Source: Thermaerobacillus caldiproteolyticus (GTDB taxonomy: Bacteria; Bacillota; Bacilli; Bacillales; Anoxybacillaceae). Taken from it: a stretch of 64,000 bases of DNA. Position numbers and translations under genes: made by a program. The notes beneath the pieces were generated by a model, which did no database searches, was not told the origin of the DNA, and worked only from the letters and a program-made list of their open reading frames with translations. Below are positions 54,347 to 63,388 of this stretch, in pieces. Location: contig NZ_JACDUT010000004.1 of assembly GCF_013761245.1 (NCBI RefSeq), forward strand, positions 186,001 through 250,000, read 5' to 3'. Position 1 is the first letter of the stretch. Each line of letters starts with the position of its first letter.

Positions 54347-55153
54347 TTACAACTTTAACAGCGCCTTTAGGTAAACGCCGATCCCATCTTCTTCGTTTGT
54401 TTTTGTGACATCATTGGCGATTTGTTTTAGCGGTTCAATCGCATTCCCCATCGCGATACCATATCCAGCCCATTCAATCATTTCCAAATCGTTATCTTCA
54501 TCCCCGAAGGCAATGACACGTTCTTTCGGAATTTGGTAATATTCGGCGATCCGTTGCAGGCCGCTGGCTTTATGGATGCCTGCGCGAACAATTTCAATAA
54601 TATGCCATGGAGCAGCCCAACGACGATGATGAAGCACGTTGGCATGGACGTCGGATAAATACGCCTGAATATCATCGACGTGTTCCTCGTCGGTATGAAT
54701 AAGAATGCTCGTCGGGTCGGCTTTTAACATTTGCCTTAAATCGCCGATTTCAATCGTCGGGTTGCCCAATTGAACAATATCAAGAAGCTTTTCATCATGT
54801 TCATGAATATATACATCATCCATCACTTCAGCTAAAATATTTTTCACATGATATGTTTCGCTTACTTCAATAATTTCTTTTACTGTTTTCAATTCAAGGG
54901 GAGTATGGTAAATCCCCCACGAATCATCATTTGGATGATGGACAAAAGCACCGTTAAAATTGACAATCGGTGTTGTTAAACTGAGCTCTGCATAGTACAT
55001 TTTGCTAGCGCGATACGGCCTTCCAGTAGCAATGACGACAATATGACCTGCTTCTTTTGCCCGAAAAATCACCTCTTTGGTCAATGGGGAAATTGTTTTG
55101 TCATCTTTTAGTAATGTGCCATCTAAGTCTAAAGCAATTAAATATCGTTCCAT
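54347..55153 (-). CDS. yitU: HAD-family Cof-type phosphatase (YitU)
   Basis: 268 residues of HAD subfamily IIB. Motif I ALDLDGTLLKDD, motif II VIATGRPYRASK, motif III region with Lys (GIHKASGLQRIAEYY), and motif IV VIAFGDEDNDLEMIEWAGYG. Such enzymes dephosphorylate sugar phosphates or flavin intermediates; B. subtilis YitU has been linked to the riboflavin-pathway phosphatase step. Start ATG 55153. Confidence 0.9.
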   Translation of the reverse strand: MERYLIALDLDGTLLKDDKTISPLTKEVIFRAKEAGHIVVIATGRPYRASKMYYAELSLTTPIVNFNGAFVHHPNDDSWGIYHTPLELKTVKEIIEVSETYHVKNILAEVMDDVYIHEHDEKLLDIVQLGNPTIEIGDLRQMLKADPTSILIHTDEEHVDDIQAYLSDVHANVLHHRRWAAPWHIIEIVRAGIHKASGLQRIAEYYQIPKERVIAFGDEDNDLEMIEWAGYGIAMGNAIEPLKQIANDVTKTNEEDGIGVYLKALLKL

Positions 55154-55266
55154 ACTATCTCCTTTACTTGTATATTTTTATTTAGTGTAACTCTTTTCCA
55201 AAATTTTTGTCTACATGTTACACTAATATATTAGAAAAAGAAAATTAAGAAGGAGTCTCCAGCGCC

Positions 55267-56034
55267 ATGGTTATTATTGAAAATGAAAAAATCGCACAAA
55301 TTCCTGTATTACATGTTGTGAAAGAGGAGAAAAAACAAGAGCCGCTGCCGCTCATTATATTTGTTCACGGTTTTACAAGCGCGAAAGAACATAACCTTCA
55401 TTTCGGCTATTTGCTTGCCGAAGCAGGATATCGCGTCATTTTGCCGGATGTGCTTTATCATGGAGAACGTGAAAAGAACTTAACAGAAAAACAATTACAA
55501 TTGTCGTTTTGGAACATTGTCGTTCGGACGATTGCAGAAATTGAACAAATAAAAGAGGAGCTCAATCGTCGTCATCTCATTGAAGCAGATCGAATCGGAG
55601 TTGCCGGTACGTCAATGGGAGGAATCGTCACATTTGGTGCGCTCGCGACGTATTCTTGGATTAAAGCCGCGGTCTCGTTAATGGGGAACCCTTGTTACGA
55701 AGCATTTTTTGACGCACAAATTGCAATGGCGAAAAAAATGCGTATATCGATCCCATTCACCGATGAGCAGTTGCAAAAGGAAAAGGAGCGGCTGGCGAAA
55801 TACGATTTGTCGCTTCATCCGGAAAAACTGCAAGGTCGCCCATTAATGATCTGGCATGGTGTGCGCGACCAAGTTGTACCTTATCAATATACATATGAAT
55901 TTTATGAACAAATAAAACCTCTTTACCAAGGAAATGAAGAGAGGGTAAAGGGGATTTTCGATGATAAAGCGGGCCATAAAGTAACAAGGGAAGCGTTTTT
56001 AGAAACGGTGAAGTGGTTTGTTCAACACGTCTAA
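55267..56034 (+). CDS. yitV: Alpha/beta hydrolase (YitV)
   Basis: 255 residues. Oxyanion region LIIFVHGFTSAKEHNLHFGY, nucleophile elbow GVAGTSMGGIVTFGA (Ser in GTSMGG), Asp in LMIWHGVRDQVVP and His in DKAGHKVTREA. Intracellular esterase- or peptidase-like; substrate unknown. Divergent from yitU as in B. subtilis. RBS AAGGAG is about 13 bases before ATG 55267. Confidence 0.88.
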   Translation: MVIIENEKIAQIPVLHVVKEEKKQEPLPLIIFVHGFTSAKEHNLHFGYLLAEAGYRVILPDVLYHGEREKNLTEKQLQLSFWNIVVRTIAEIEQIKEELNRRHLIEADRIGVAGTSMGGIVTFGALATYSWIKAAVSLMGNPCYEAFFDAQIAMAKKMRISIPFTDEQLQKEKERLAKYDLSLHPEKLQGRPLMIWHGVRDQVVPYQYTYEFYEQIKPLYQGNEERVKGIFDDKAGHKVTREAFLETVKWFVQHV

Positions 56035-56037
56035 AAT

Positions 56038-56076
56038 AAAACGGCTATGTTGCTTTTAAGCGACATTACCGTTTTT
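56038..56076 (+). terminator. Terminator after yitV
   Basis: AACGG-TATGT-TGC pairs with GCG-ACATTA-CCGTT (bulged) around a short loop and is followed by TTTTTTC. Confidence 0.65.
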
Positions 56077-56084
56077 TCTTTTTA

Positions 56085-56350
56085 CCGATGTCCCAGTTGC
56101 GGCAATGGCTTTCCCATTCATTCGTTCCGGGGTTCATGGTGGCTTCCATAAGATTTGTACATCGACATCTTTCATCTCTTCAATGCCTGCAAGTACCCGT
56201 TTCACTCCGCCATTATCGAATCATGGAGGGGATAACCCTGTGTTGTGATTGGTTACCTTTCCTTCGTTTGAATTGATGTTATAAATGAGCCCTAAATCGA
56301 CGGTGTTAATCCTGAATTCAGGGTCAACGATATAGCGAGCTCCTCGAGAA
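56085..56350 (-). pseudogene. Decayed YitW (MIP18/DUF59 Fe-S assembly factor)
   Basis: Minus-strand pieces read RYIVDPEFRINTVDLGLIYN, then after a gap VKRVLAGIEEMKDVDVQIL and WKPP-stop-TPERMNGK. These match the DUF59 pattern IVDPELG(V/I)DIVNLGL...V.VLWNPPWTPERM. An internal deletion removes the conserved Cys loop, and a stop replaces a Trp codon. B. subtilis yitW follows yitV. A functional copy elsewhere is likely. Confidence 0.72.
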
Positions 56351-56588
56351 TTTTTTACATTCGTGATTCATACTTTTCCAAGCGGGCAAAAGCGAAAGAA
56401 AGAAGAAGTATTTCAATTGGATGATATAAAATAATGCCAATTTGAAACGATGAATATGGATGCAATATTACAGCAATGGCAGTGTATTGACTGATAAGAA
56501 TGCATACAAAGCAATCATAAAGATGATCAGGGAAGAAAAAAACAAAAACGAATCACAGAGCTGACGTTCCGTGATTCATTAGCCATCA

Positions 56589-56735
56589 TTAACGGTTTTT
56601 CTTTACGTCTTTTTTCTTATAACATTGGAAGCAGTACAATGTTTCTTTTTCGCTGCTGACGACACCGTTCAAAAACCCATACAAACAATGAATCGGTTTG
56701 CCGCACTCCGAACAAAAGCCGACGAGCTCCTCCAA
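56589..56735 (-). CDS. Small protein with two CxxC motifs (zinc-ribbon-like)
   Basis: 48 residues from TTG 56735: EELVGFCSECGKPIHCLYGF, then VVSSEKETLYCFQCYKKKDV, ending KKNR. Four cysteines in CxxC-x(27)-CxxC order, plus one extra Cys. AAAGGAG is 8 bases before the TTG. It could bind zinc; its role is unknown. About 150 bases upstream on the other strand lies the 56872 frame. Confidence 0.6.
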   Translation of the reverse strand: MEELVGFCSECGKPIHCLYGFLNGVVSSEKETLYCFQCYKKKDVKKNR

Positions 56736-56871
56736 CCGCCATTCTCCTTTCGTGAGCGTTGAGAAAGTTCATAACAAATTGAGATGCTCATCACTACGAC
56801 AAGTAAGCGAAGTCATTACGATGTGTATATAGACTATTATAATATGAGGAAGGCCTATTTTATGAGCCAAT

Positions 56872-57057
56872 TTGTTACGAAAATTCAATACGTCTGATTA
56901 TAAACTGCGGGATCGGCATCCAGCGATTTCCCGTTTATTTGTGGGAAAAGTGATGGAATTAGCGAATGACCATGATCCATGTCCTCTTCGATGGAAAGGG
57001 AAAACTAATTTACATGGAGGCAATTGGAATAAAAGGGAGGTTCCTGAATACAGTTAG
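56872..57057 (+). CDS. Doubtful small reading frame
   Basis: 61 codons from a TTG: LRKFNTSDYKLRDRHPAISR, VGKVMELANDHDPCPLRWKG. No RBS is visible and the family is not recognised, but the residue mix looks protein-like in its first 45 residues. It may be part of a broken gene, since an ATG 10 bases upstream is in another frame that stops after 12 codons. Confidence 0.25.
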   Translation: MLRKFNTSDYKLRDRHPAISRLFVGKVMELANDHDPCPLRWKGKTNLHGGNWNKREVPEYS

Positions 57058-57128
57058 GAAATCTTTTCTTTTTGTTTCCCTCGTGTTACAGTAAGACAAA
57101 AATGTTGACTGTGGGAGAGTGAGCGAAG

Positions 57129-57716
57129 ATGGAACAGATGGTAGGAGCCGTTCTTGCTGGAGGAGAGTCACGGCGCTTTGGCAGTCCGAAAGCATTTGCG
57201 AAGCGAGAAGGGATGTATTTTTTTCAGATTGCGATAAATGCATTACGTCCATTTGTTGAGGACATCTATATTGTGAGTCATCCATCTCTTTTGTTGCGCT
57301 TTCAACAACTGACGGATGAAAAAATAATCATGGATGAAGAAGTATATCGCGGTCAAGGACCGCTTGCTGGAATTTATACAGTGATGAAAAACACAAAGGC
57401 GGAATGGGTCTTTGTTCTTCCATGCGATATGCCGTATATGCGCACAAATACTGTGGCCAATATGATTAGGTATGTTGATGAAACATTTGATGCCATTCTC
57501 TCTGCTCATTTCGGGCGTATTCAGCCGTTAGTCGGCATGTACCATCGGCGCACGTTGGAACGGATGGAACAATTGTTGGAAGCGGGAGAAAACAGAATGA
57601 TGTCGTTGCTTAATCGTTGTCGGGTGCGCTATGTGAATGAACATGACTTTATAGAGGAAGAAGGTGTATTTCGTAATGTTAATGAGCGGGACGAATACGA
57701 CGATATTGTGACATAG
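57129..57716 (+). CDS. mobA: Molybdenum cofactor guanylyltransferase MobA
   Basis: 195 residues of the nucleotidyltransferase fold. The GTP-binding start VGAVLAGGESRRFGSPKAFA, then GPLAGIYTVMKN and the metal-site VFVLPCDMPYMRTN. MobA attaches GMP to Mo-molybdopterin. ATG 57129 has GAGTGAGCG upstream, a modest RBS. Moco genes fill the rest of the window, but this one is separated from them by 380 bases. Confidence 0.93.
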   Translation: MEQMVGAVLAGGESRRFGSPKAFAKREGMYFFQIAINALRPFVEDIYIVSHPSLLLRFQQLTDEKIIMDEEVYRGQGPLAGIYTVMKNTKAEWVFVLPCDMPYMRTNTVANMIRYVDETFDAILSAHFGRIQPLVGMYHRRTLERMEQLLEAGENRMMSLLNRCRVRYVNEHDFIEEEGVFRNVNERDEYDDIVT

Positions 57717-57912
57717 CCCTTCTTCTATGTTTTTCAATGAGAAAGAAGGGAACATCCTTAATGTCTGTTCGGAAGTAAACGTGAATATTGTCGCTAGCGT
57801 CATGATCAAACAGAAATTCGCGATTATGATGACCTGTGTAAGAGGGTACTAGGCGATGTATATATAATGTTTGTTGGATCGACGAAGTAATTGATTTTTC
57901 CCCTTTTTGTGG
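57675..57912 (-). pseudogene. Unidentified open stretch without start codon
   Basis: A minus-strand frame open for about 79 codons between TGA and TAA reads TLYIHRLVPSYTGHHNREFL, FDHDASDNIHVYFRTDIKDV, PFFLIEKHRRRAM. The composition looks like real protein, but there is no ATG, GTG or TTG at its beginning and it runs into the mobA end. I do not recognise the family. Probably a remnant; chance is possible. Confidence 0.3.
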
Positions 57913-58097
57913 AAATCAACATTGATGACAATTATGATGCTTTTTGTTTGAAACTACATTTTTTCACCTTTTTGTTCGCTATGTTATACTTTCCTTATAA
58001 ATTAAGTAGTATTTCATATGAGTGATGTCACAATATTGAGGTAGCTTCTTTGTATATCGTGGACAAAGAACGGTTCTAGTTGAAAGAGGTTTTAGTA

Positions 58098-58754
58098 ATG
58101 AACGAGTTTTGGTCGCCTGTTTGGCTGTCATTAAAAGTATCACTAGTCGCAGGAGCGATTGTTGTTATACTTGGAATGTTGTGTGGAAAATGGATGGCGC
58201 GCCGTCGGTTTAAAGGAAAAATCGTCGTTGAAACGTTGTTTATGCTTCCGCTTGTTCTTCCTCCGTCTGTCGTTGGTTTTTTGTTAATGGTGGTTTTTGG
58301 TAAAAATAGTCTTGTTGGAAGAGCGGTAGAAGCAATATTTCAAGGGACAATTATGTTTACGTGGTATGCGGCGGTGATTGCTTCGGTCATTGTTTCCTTT
58401 CCTTTAATGTATCAATCAGCGAAGGCAGGGTTTGAAGCGGTGGATGAGGCAATAGAAGGGGCGGCGCGCATCGACGGAGCGAACGAATATCAAGTCTTTT
58501 TTTATATATCGATTCCGTTAGCGAATAAGGCGATTCTCTCGGGGGCGATTTTATCATTCGCTCGCAGTCTTGGAGAATTTGGTGCGACGTTAATGTTTGC
58601 CGGGAATATTCCTGGAAAAACGCAAACGATCCCTACGGCGATTTACGTGGCCATGGAATCGGGAGAAATGACGCTAGCATGGGCGTGGGTAGCGGTAACA
58701 ATTGTGTTTTCGTTTTTACTACTGCTATGTGCAACGATCTTTAAATCAGCTTGA
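58098..58754 (+). CDS. modB: Molybdate ABC transporter permease ModB
   Basis: 218 residues with about five helices ([60 protein letters not shown]). The EAA loop is [20 protein letters not shown], and [20 protein letters not shown] is a strong ModB mark. Start ATG 58098 after GAAAGAGG; a TTG at 58080 opens the frame. No modA or modC is in the window. It is followed by moaA at 14 bases. Confidence 0.9.
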   Translation: MNEFWSPVWLSLKVSLVAGAIVVILGMLCGKWMARRRFKGKIVVETLFMLPLVLPPSVVGFLLMVVFGKNSLVGRAVEAIFQGTIMFTWYAAVIASVIVSFPLMYQSAKAGFEAVDEAIEGAARIDGANEYQVFFYISIPLANKAILSGAILSFARSLGEFGATLMFAGNIPGKTQTIPTAIYVAMESGEMTLAWAWVAVTIVFSFLLLLCATIFKSA

Positions 58755-58768
58755 AAGGAGGGAAGGTT

Positions 58769-59791
58769 ATGGGAAAAATACAACTGCCAATTGTCGATCA
58801 ATGGAATCGTCCGTTGCGTGACTTGCGCATTTCCGTGACCGACCAATGCAATTTTCGCTGCGTGTATTGTATGCCAGCGGAAATTTTCGGCCCGAACTTT
58901 CGCTTTTTAAATGAAGATGAGCTCCTGACGGTTGAGGAAATGGTCTTGCTTGTCGAAAGTTTTGCCGAATTGGGGGTCGAAAAAATTCGCATTACCGGAG
59001 GAGAGCCGCTGTTAAGAAGAGATTTACCATCATTGATTGAGCGGCTGACAGTCATTCAAGGTATTCGTGATATCGCCCTAACGACGAACGGTGTCCATTT
59101 AGTGAAGTATGCGAAAATATTAAAAGAAGCAGGATTACAGCGCGTCAATGTCAGCCTTGATGCGCTTGATGATGCCATTTTAAAAAAAATGAACGGAGTT
59201 GGCGTCGGAGTTGGGCCGATTTTAAAGGGAATTGCTGCAGCAAAAGAAGCGGGGCTTGGCGTAAAAGTGAATATGGTTGTGAAAAAAGGAATGAACGACT
59301 CACAAATTATACCGATGGCGACATATTTTAAGGAACAAGGAATCACGCTGCGCTTTATCGAGTTTATGGATGTGGGGACCACGAACGGTTGGGATTTTTC
59401 TCATGTCGTTACGAAAAAAGAAATTTATGAGCAAATTCAACAAATTCATTCGCTTGAACCGGTAGAGCAGGCATATTTTGGCGAGGTCGCGAGCCGCTAC
59501 CGTTACGTCGGCACAAATGCGGAAGTAGGTTTTATTGCGTCAGTTACCGAATCATTTTGCAGAAGCTGTACGCGGGCGCGCATTTCTGCGGATGGAACGC
59601 TGTATACGTGTTTATTTGCGACAGATGGGATTTCATTAAAAGAAAAACTACGCGCAGGAGTAGGAAAATCGGAACTTCAACAGCTTATTATTTCGACATG
59701 GAATAAACGAACAGACCGATATTCCGATGAACGGACAGAACAAACGGCAAAAACGCGGAAAAAAATCGAAATGTCTTATATTGGCGGTTAA
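58769..59791 (+). CDS. moaA: GTP 3',8-cyclase MoaA
   Basis: 340-residue radical-SAM enzyme, first step of molybdopterin synthesis from GTP. N-terminal cluster in [18 protein letters not shown] (CxxxCxxC), SAM site [15 protein letters not shown]-terminal cluster in [20 protein letters not shown]. It ends SYIGG, the conserved GG tail. RBS AAAGGAGGG. Operon with modB. Confidence 0.95.
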   Translation: MGKIQLPIVDQWNRPLRDLRISVTDQCNFRCVYCMPAEIFGPNFRFLNEDELLTVEEMVLLVESFAELGVEKIRITGGEPLLRRDLPSLIERLTVIQGIRDIALTTNGVHLVKYAKILKEAGLQRVNVSLDALDDAILKKMNGVGVGVGPILKGIAAAKEAGLGVKVNMVVKKGMNDSQIIPMATYFKEQGITLRFIEFMDVGTTNGWDFSHVVTKKEIYEQIQQIHSLEPVEQAYFGEVASRYRYVGTNAEVGFIASVTESFCRSCTRARISADGTLYTCLFATDGISLKEKLRAGVGKSELQQLIISTWNKRTDRYSDERTEQTAKTRKKIEMSYIGG

Positions 59792-59913
59792 AAAACGCAA
59801 ACATTCTCTACATGCGATTCGCAAGCGTGTTTCATCCGCTGAGGAGAATGTTTCGCTTCAAGCGATTTCTTATTGTTTTATATCGATGCTGATTCAAAAA
59901 GCAAATATAGACT

Positions 59914-59957
59914 AAAACCCGAGCTAACTCATCATGATGAGGCAGCCCGGGTTCTTC
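59914..59957 (+). terminator. Terminator after moaA
   Basis: AACCCGAGCT and AGCCCGGGTT, with inner CTCAT/ATGAG, form a long hairpin followed by CTTCG; the T run is short. It lies 125 bases after moaA; the rest of the 350-base space to moeA shows no gene. Confidence 0.65.
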
Positions 59958-60140
59958 GTGTTTGTCCGAAAGAAGGTGAGACACCCTAAGGCCGCTAGCG
60001 TTTGGAACAGATAGAGAAAATTCTTACAACTTGTTTGTTCAATTTTTTTCTACAATGTAAAATGGATAGAAACGGGAACTTTTAATGCCGCTGATCTTTA
60101 TTCGTTATGAAGCAATAGAAAAAATGAGGGGAGATACCTA

Positions 60141-61400
60141 GTGATAGAGAAAAGAACACCCATTCCAGTAACAGAAGCAATAAAAAAAGTGATGGCGTAT
60201 GCGAAAGAGGGAGAGATAGAAACAGTCCAACTTGAAGAAGCTTATGGAAGATATTTGGCCGAGCCGCTTTGTGCCGATCATGATGTTCCGCCGTTTGATC
60301 GTTCCCCTTACGACGGCTTTGCGATTCGTGCGGTAGATTCCGCTTCAGCCAGCCTCACTCATCCTGTTGAATTTGAGGTCATCGAAGCGATTGGCGCGGG
60401 GGACGTAGCAAAACAAGTCGTTCAGCCGTTTCAAGCGGTACGCATTATGACAGGAGCACAAATTCCAAGTGGCTGCGATGCGGTCGTCATGCTTGAGCTG
60501 ACGAACGAATATGAGCGGAATGGTAAAAAGTATATGTCGATTAAACGTTCGTTCAAGCCGGGGGACAACATATCCTTTCAAGGCGAAGATGCGAGAAAAG
60601 GGGATGTGCTCGTGCCAAAAGGAACATTCATTAACCCGGGTGTACAGGCGTTATTAGCAACATTTGGTTATGCAGAAGTAAAAGTCGCGAAAAAACCGAG
60701 GATCGGCATTTTTGCGACAGGCAGCGAATTATTGGAGGTTTCCGAGCCGCTTGTTCCTGGCAAAATTCGCAACAGCAACTCGTACATGATTAGCGCGCAA
60801 GTTATCCGCAGCGGAGCGATACCTGTATATTTCGGAACATTGGCTGATGATGTTGACGAATGTTTGGCGGCAATTGAGCAAGTGTTGGATGATGTCGATA
60901 TTCTCATTACAACAGGCGGTGTTTCTGTCGGTGATTACGACTATTTGCCGACTATTTATGAACGGCTGGGAGCCGAAGTATTATTTAATAAAGTGGCCAT
61001 GCGGCCAGGAAGTGTTACAACGGTAGCACATGTCAACGGAAAGCTATTGTTTGGTTTATCCGGCAATCCTTCCGCTTGTTACGTCGGGTACGAATTATTC
61101 GTTCGCCCTGTTGTTCGAACGAGGCTGTTTTCGCCAAAGCCGTATTTGCGAAAAAAGACTGCAACGTTATTGGCTGATTTTCCAAAACCGAATCCGTTTA
61201 CTCGCTTTGTAAGAAGCTATGTGACCGTTCAAGACGGACGTCTATACGTTTTCCCTGTCGGAATGGATAAATCGAATATCGTTACATCGCTTGCAAAAGC
61301 GAACGCGCTGATGGTGTTGCCGGGAGGAACGCGCGGTTTCGCCAAAGGAGATACGGTTAATGTATGGCTGTTAGAAGATGAAGAAGGAAGTGCTGTATGA
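60141..61400 (+). CDS. moeA: Molybdopterin molybdotransferase MoeA
   Basis: 419 residues that insert molybdate into adenylylated molybdopterin. Seen: PPFDRSPYDGFAIRAVDSAS, VRIMTGAQIPSGCDAVVMLE, GIFATGSELLEVSEPL, the MoCF-binding ILITTGGVSVGDYDYLP and KLLFGLSGNPSACYVGYELF. Starts at GTG 60141 after GGGGAG. First gene of a tight moeA-mobB-moaE-moaD-ywiC run. Confidence 0.95.
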   Translation: MIEKRTPIPVTEAIKKVMAYAKEGEIETVQLEEAYGRYLAEPLCADHDVPPFDRSPYDGFAIRAVDSASASLTHPVEFEVIEAIGAGDVAKQVVQPFQAVRIMTGAQIPSGCDAVVMLELTNEYERNGKKYMSIKRSFKPGDNISFQGEDARKGDVLVPKGTFINPGVQALLATFGYAEVKVAKKPRIGIFATGSELLEVSEPLVPGKIRNSNSYMISAQVIRSGAIPVYFGTLADDVDECLAAIEQVLDDVDILITTGGVSVGDYDYLPTIYERLGAEVLFNKVAMRPGSVTTVAHVNGKLLFGLSGNPSACYVGYELFVRPVVRTRLFSPKPYLRKKTATLLADFPKPNPFTRFVRSYVTVQDGRLYVFPVGMDKSNIVTSLAKANALMVLPGGTRGFAKGDTVNVWLLEDEEGSAV

Positions 61401-61906
61401 ACGTCTGGCAAGTCGTCGGCTACAAAAATAGCGGAAAAACAACACTCATCGAAAAATGGATAAAGCAAGCCTCCCAAGAAGGATACAAAGTCGGGACGGT
61501 GAAACACCATGGTCACGGCGGCAATCCGGATGTGTGTCATGTGACTAATGATTCGAGCCGGCATCAACAAGCCGGAGCGATTGTCACTTCGGTCGAAGGA
61601 AATGGTCTATTGCAATTACACGCCTTTCAGCCACAATGGACGTTGTCACAAATTTTATCAGTTTATTCGCTGTTGCCTATTGATTTTACGATCGTCGAAG
61701 GGTATAAACGCGAACAATATAAGAAAATCGTGATGCTGCGGACCGATGAAGATTGGTCGTCGCTTTCTGTATTAACAAATATTGTCGCGGTTATTACATG
61801 GGAGCCTTCCCCGTTGCTAGCATCCATCCCATATCCTGTTTTTTTGATTAATGACGAGAAGCGCTATTTACAATGGTTGATGAATGAGGTGAGAAAAGCT
61901 GTATGA
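61397..61906 (+). CDS. mobB: Molybdopterin-guanine dinucleotide adaptor MobB
   Basis: 169-residue P-loop GTPase: VVGYKNSGKTTLIEKWIKQA (Walker A), VGTVKHHGHGG, DFTIVEGYKREQYKKIVMLR. It assists MobA. It overlaps the moeA end by 4 bases (ATGA). Confidence 0.94.
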   Translation: MNVWQVVGYKNSGKTTLIEKWIKQASQEGYKVGTVKHHGHGGNPDVCHVTNDSSRHQQAGAIVTSVEGNGLLQLHAFQPQWTLSQILSVYSLLPIDFTIVEGYKREQYKKIVMLRTDEDWSSLSVLTNIVAVITWEPSPLLASIPYPVFLINDEKRYLQWLMNEVRKAV

Positions 61907-62373
61907 GCGAACCATTATTTATGATTACGGAAAAACCAATCTCCATTGAAAAAGTGATACAAAAAGTGATACGACCGGAAGCAGGTGCGATCACGACGTT
62001 TATCGGGACGGTGCGAGAGCTGACAAACGGAAAACGAACGTTATTTTTACAGTATGAAGCATATGTGACGATGGCGGAAAAAATGTTGGCGCAAATCGGA
62101 AAAGAAATTCGCGAAAAGTGGCCGGAGGCAAAAGTGGCGATCACGCATCGGATTGGCAAGCTTGATATTGGCGATATTGCTGTCGTCATTGCTGTTTCGA
62201 CACCGCATCGGAACGACGCCTACGAAGCAAATCGGTACGCAATTGAGAGAATTAAACAAATTGTGCCGATTTGGAAAAAAGAACATTGGGAAGATGGGAC
62301 AGAATGGGTAGGAAACCAGCTGGAAACGAAAGCGTATCCGACGGGAAAACCGGAAGGAGAGGACTTCATATGA
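61903..62373 (+). CDS. moaE: Molybdopterin synthase catalytic subunit MoaE
   Basis: 156 residues. Marks: AGAITTFIGTVRELTNGKR, LQYEAYVTMAEKMLAQIGKE, HRIGKLDIGDIAVVIAVSTP, IKQIVPIWKKEHWEDGTEWV with the catalytic Lys. Overlaps mobB and moaD by 4 bases each, so translation is coupled. Confidence 0.95.
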   Translation: MSEPLFMITEKPISIEKVIQKVIRPEAGAITTFIGTVRELTNGKRTLFLQYEAYVTMAEKMLAQIGKEIREKWPEAKVAITHRIGKLDIGDIAVVIAVSTPHRNDAYEANRYAIERIKQIVPIWKKEHWEDGTEWVGNQLETKAYPTGKPEGEDFI

Positions 62374-62603
62374 TGATTACATTGCTCTTTTTTGCTCACT
62401 TACAAGAAGCAATTGGGCAAGAGAGAATCGAAATGCAATACGTTCCACAAACAGTGAAAGAGTTAAAACAACAGATTGAAACACGGTATGGAATCGACTT
62501 GCGCCACGTGATGGTGGCAGTTAACGAAGAATACGCACGGGAAGAGCAACAGCTCAAACCTGGCGATACCGTTGCTTTTATCCCACCAGTAAGCGGGGGA
62601 TGA
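62370..62603 (+). CDS. moaD: Molybdopterin synthase sulfur carrier MoaD
   Basis: 77-residue ubiquitin-like carrier ending in the required Gly-Gly (FIPPVSGG). Start ATG 62370 shares ATGA with the moaE stop; a longer upstream frame overlaps moaE and is not used. MoaD carries the thiocarboxylate sulfur to MoaE. Confidence 0.95.
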   Translation: MMITLLFFAHLQEAIGQERIEMQYVPQTVKELKQQIETRYGIDLRHVMVAVNEEYAREEQQLKPGDTVAFIPPVSGG

Positions 62604-62621
62604 ATCAGGAGTAACAAAGCG

Positions 62622-63356
62622 ATGATTGTTGGCAAGAAGCCGACCTTGCTTATTCCCAAACAACATGGCGCTTGGGCGATGCTTGGCATTCCGTTTGGAT
62701 TAGGAGCATATGCGGGCGGGTTTTCTTGGTTCCATCTTCCGTTATTTCTCGGCTGGTTATGTTTACATTTAGCGACATATCCATTCTTAATGACAGTAAA
62801 AACAAAGCGAAAGAATGAATATATGCCATGGTTTTATTGTTATTTTTCATTCGCGGTCATGATGTTTCTTATTCCGTTATTGTACCATCCGATGCTCATT
62901 AACTTTGGTATCGCCATGGTTCCGTTCTTTTTGATGAATCTTTATTATGCGAAAAAGAAAAATGAGCGCGCCTTTTTTAACGATGTAGCTGCTATTGCTG
63001 CTTTTTGTATCGGTGGTCTTGCCAGCTTTTACGTCGGGCGCGGCGCATTAACGATTCAAGCGTTCGAACTATCTTTATTTAGCTTCCTCTTTTTTATCGG
63101 AAGCACCTTTTATGTGAAAACGATGATCCGCGAAAAGAAAAATTCTATTTATAAATGGGGGTCATGGATTTATCATTTTCTATTAATTGTTGTCCTAGTG
63201 ATGATTGGTTATCCATTGTTTGCTCTTGCCTATGTTCCAAGCGTCATTCGTGCAATATCTTTATATGGAAAATCGCTTTCCGTAACAAAAGTAGGTATTT
63301 TGGAAATTGCCAATTCGGCTTATTTTCTGCTCGTTATGTTGATTTTTCTATCATAA
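62622..63356 (+). CDS. ywiC: YwiC-like membrane protein
   Basis: 244 residues, about seven or eight helices. Start LLIPKQHGAWAMLGIPFGLG, with the conserved KQHGAWAM motif of the YwiC family, and MTVKTKRKNEYMPWFYCYF. Unknown function; in B. subtilis ywiC lies next to fnr and the nar genes, and here a broken fnr follows. RBS AGGAG, ATG 62622, 18 bases after moaD, so likely part of the Moco operon. Confidence 0.88.
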   Translation: MIVGKKPTLLIPKQHGAWAMLGIPFGLGAYAGGFSWFHLPLFLGWLCLHLATYPFLMTVKTKRKNEYMPWFYCYFSFAVMMFLIPLLYHPMLINFGIAMVPFFLMNLYYAKKKNERAFFNDVAAIAAFCIGGLASFYVGRGALTIQAFELSLFSFLFFIGSTFYVKTMIREKKNSIYKWGSWIYHFLLIVVLVMIGYPLFALAYVPSVIRAISLYGKSLSVTKVGILEIANSAYFLLVMLIFLS

Positions 63357-63388
63357 AAAAGGAGACGCATTATGCGTCTCCTTTTTTA
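63357..63388. terminator. Terminator between ywiC and the fnr relic
   Basis: GGAGACGCAT and ATGCGTCTCC are a perfect palindrome with A run before and T run after, able to stop transcription from both sides. Confidence 0.85.

Noticed and set aside
57720-58097. Possible Moco (molybdenum cofactor) riboswitch upstream of modB
   Set aside because: The conserved blocks I know for that RNA class were not found; only a weak hairpin after mobA is visible.
59727-59915. 62-codon frame overlapping the moaA end
   Set aside because: Mostly lies over the moaA end in another frame, with no RBS for an internal start and no recognised family.
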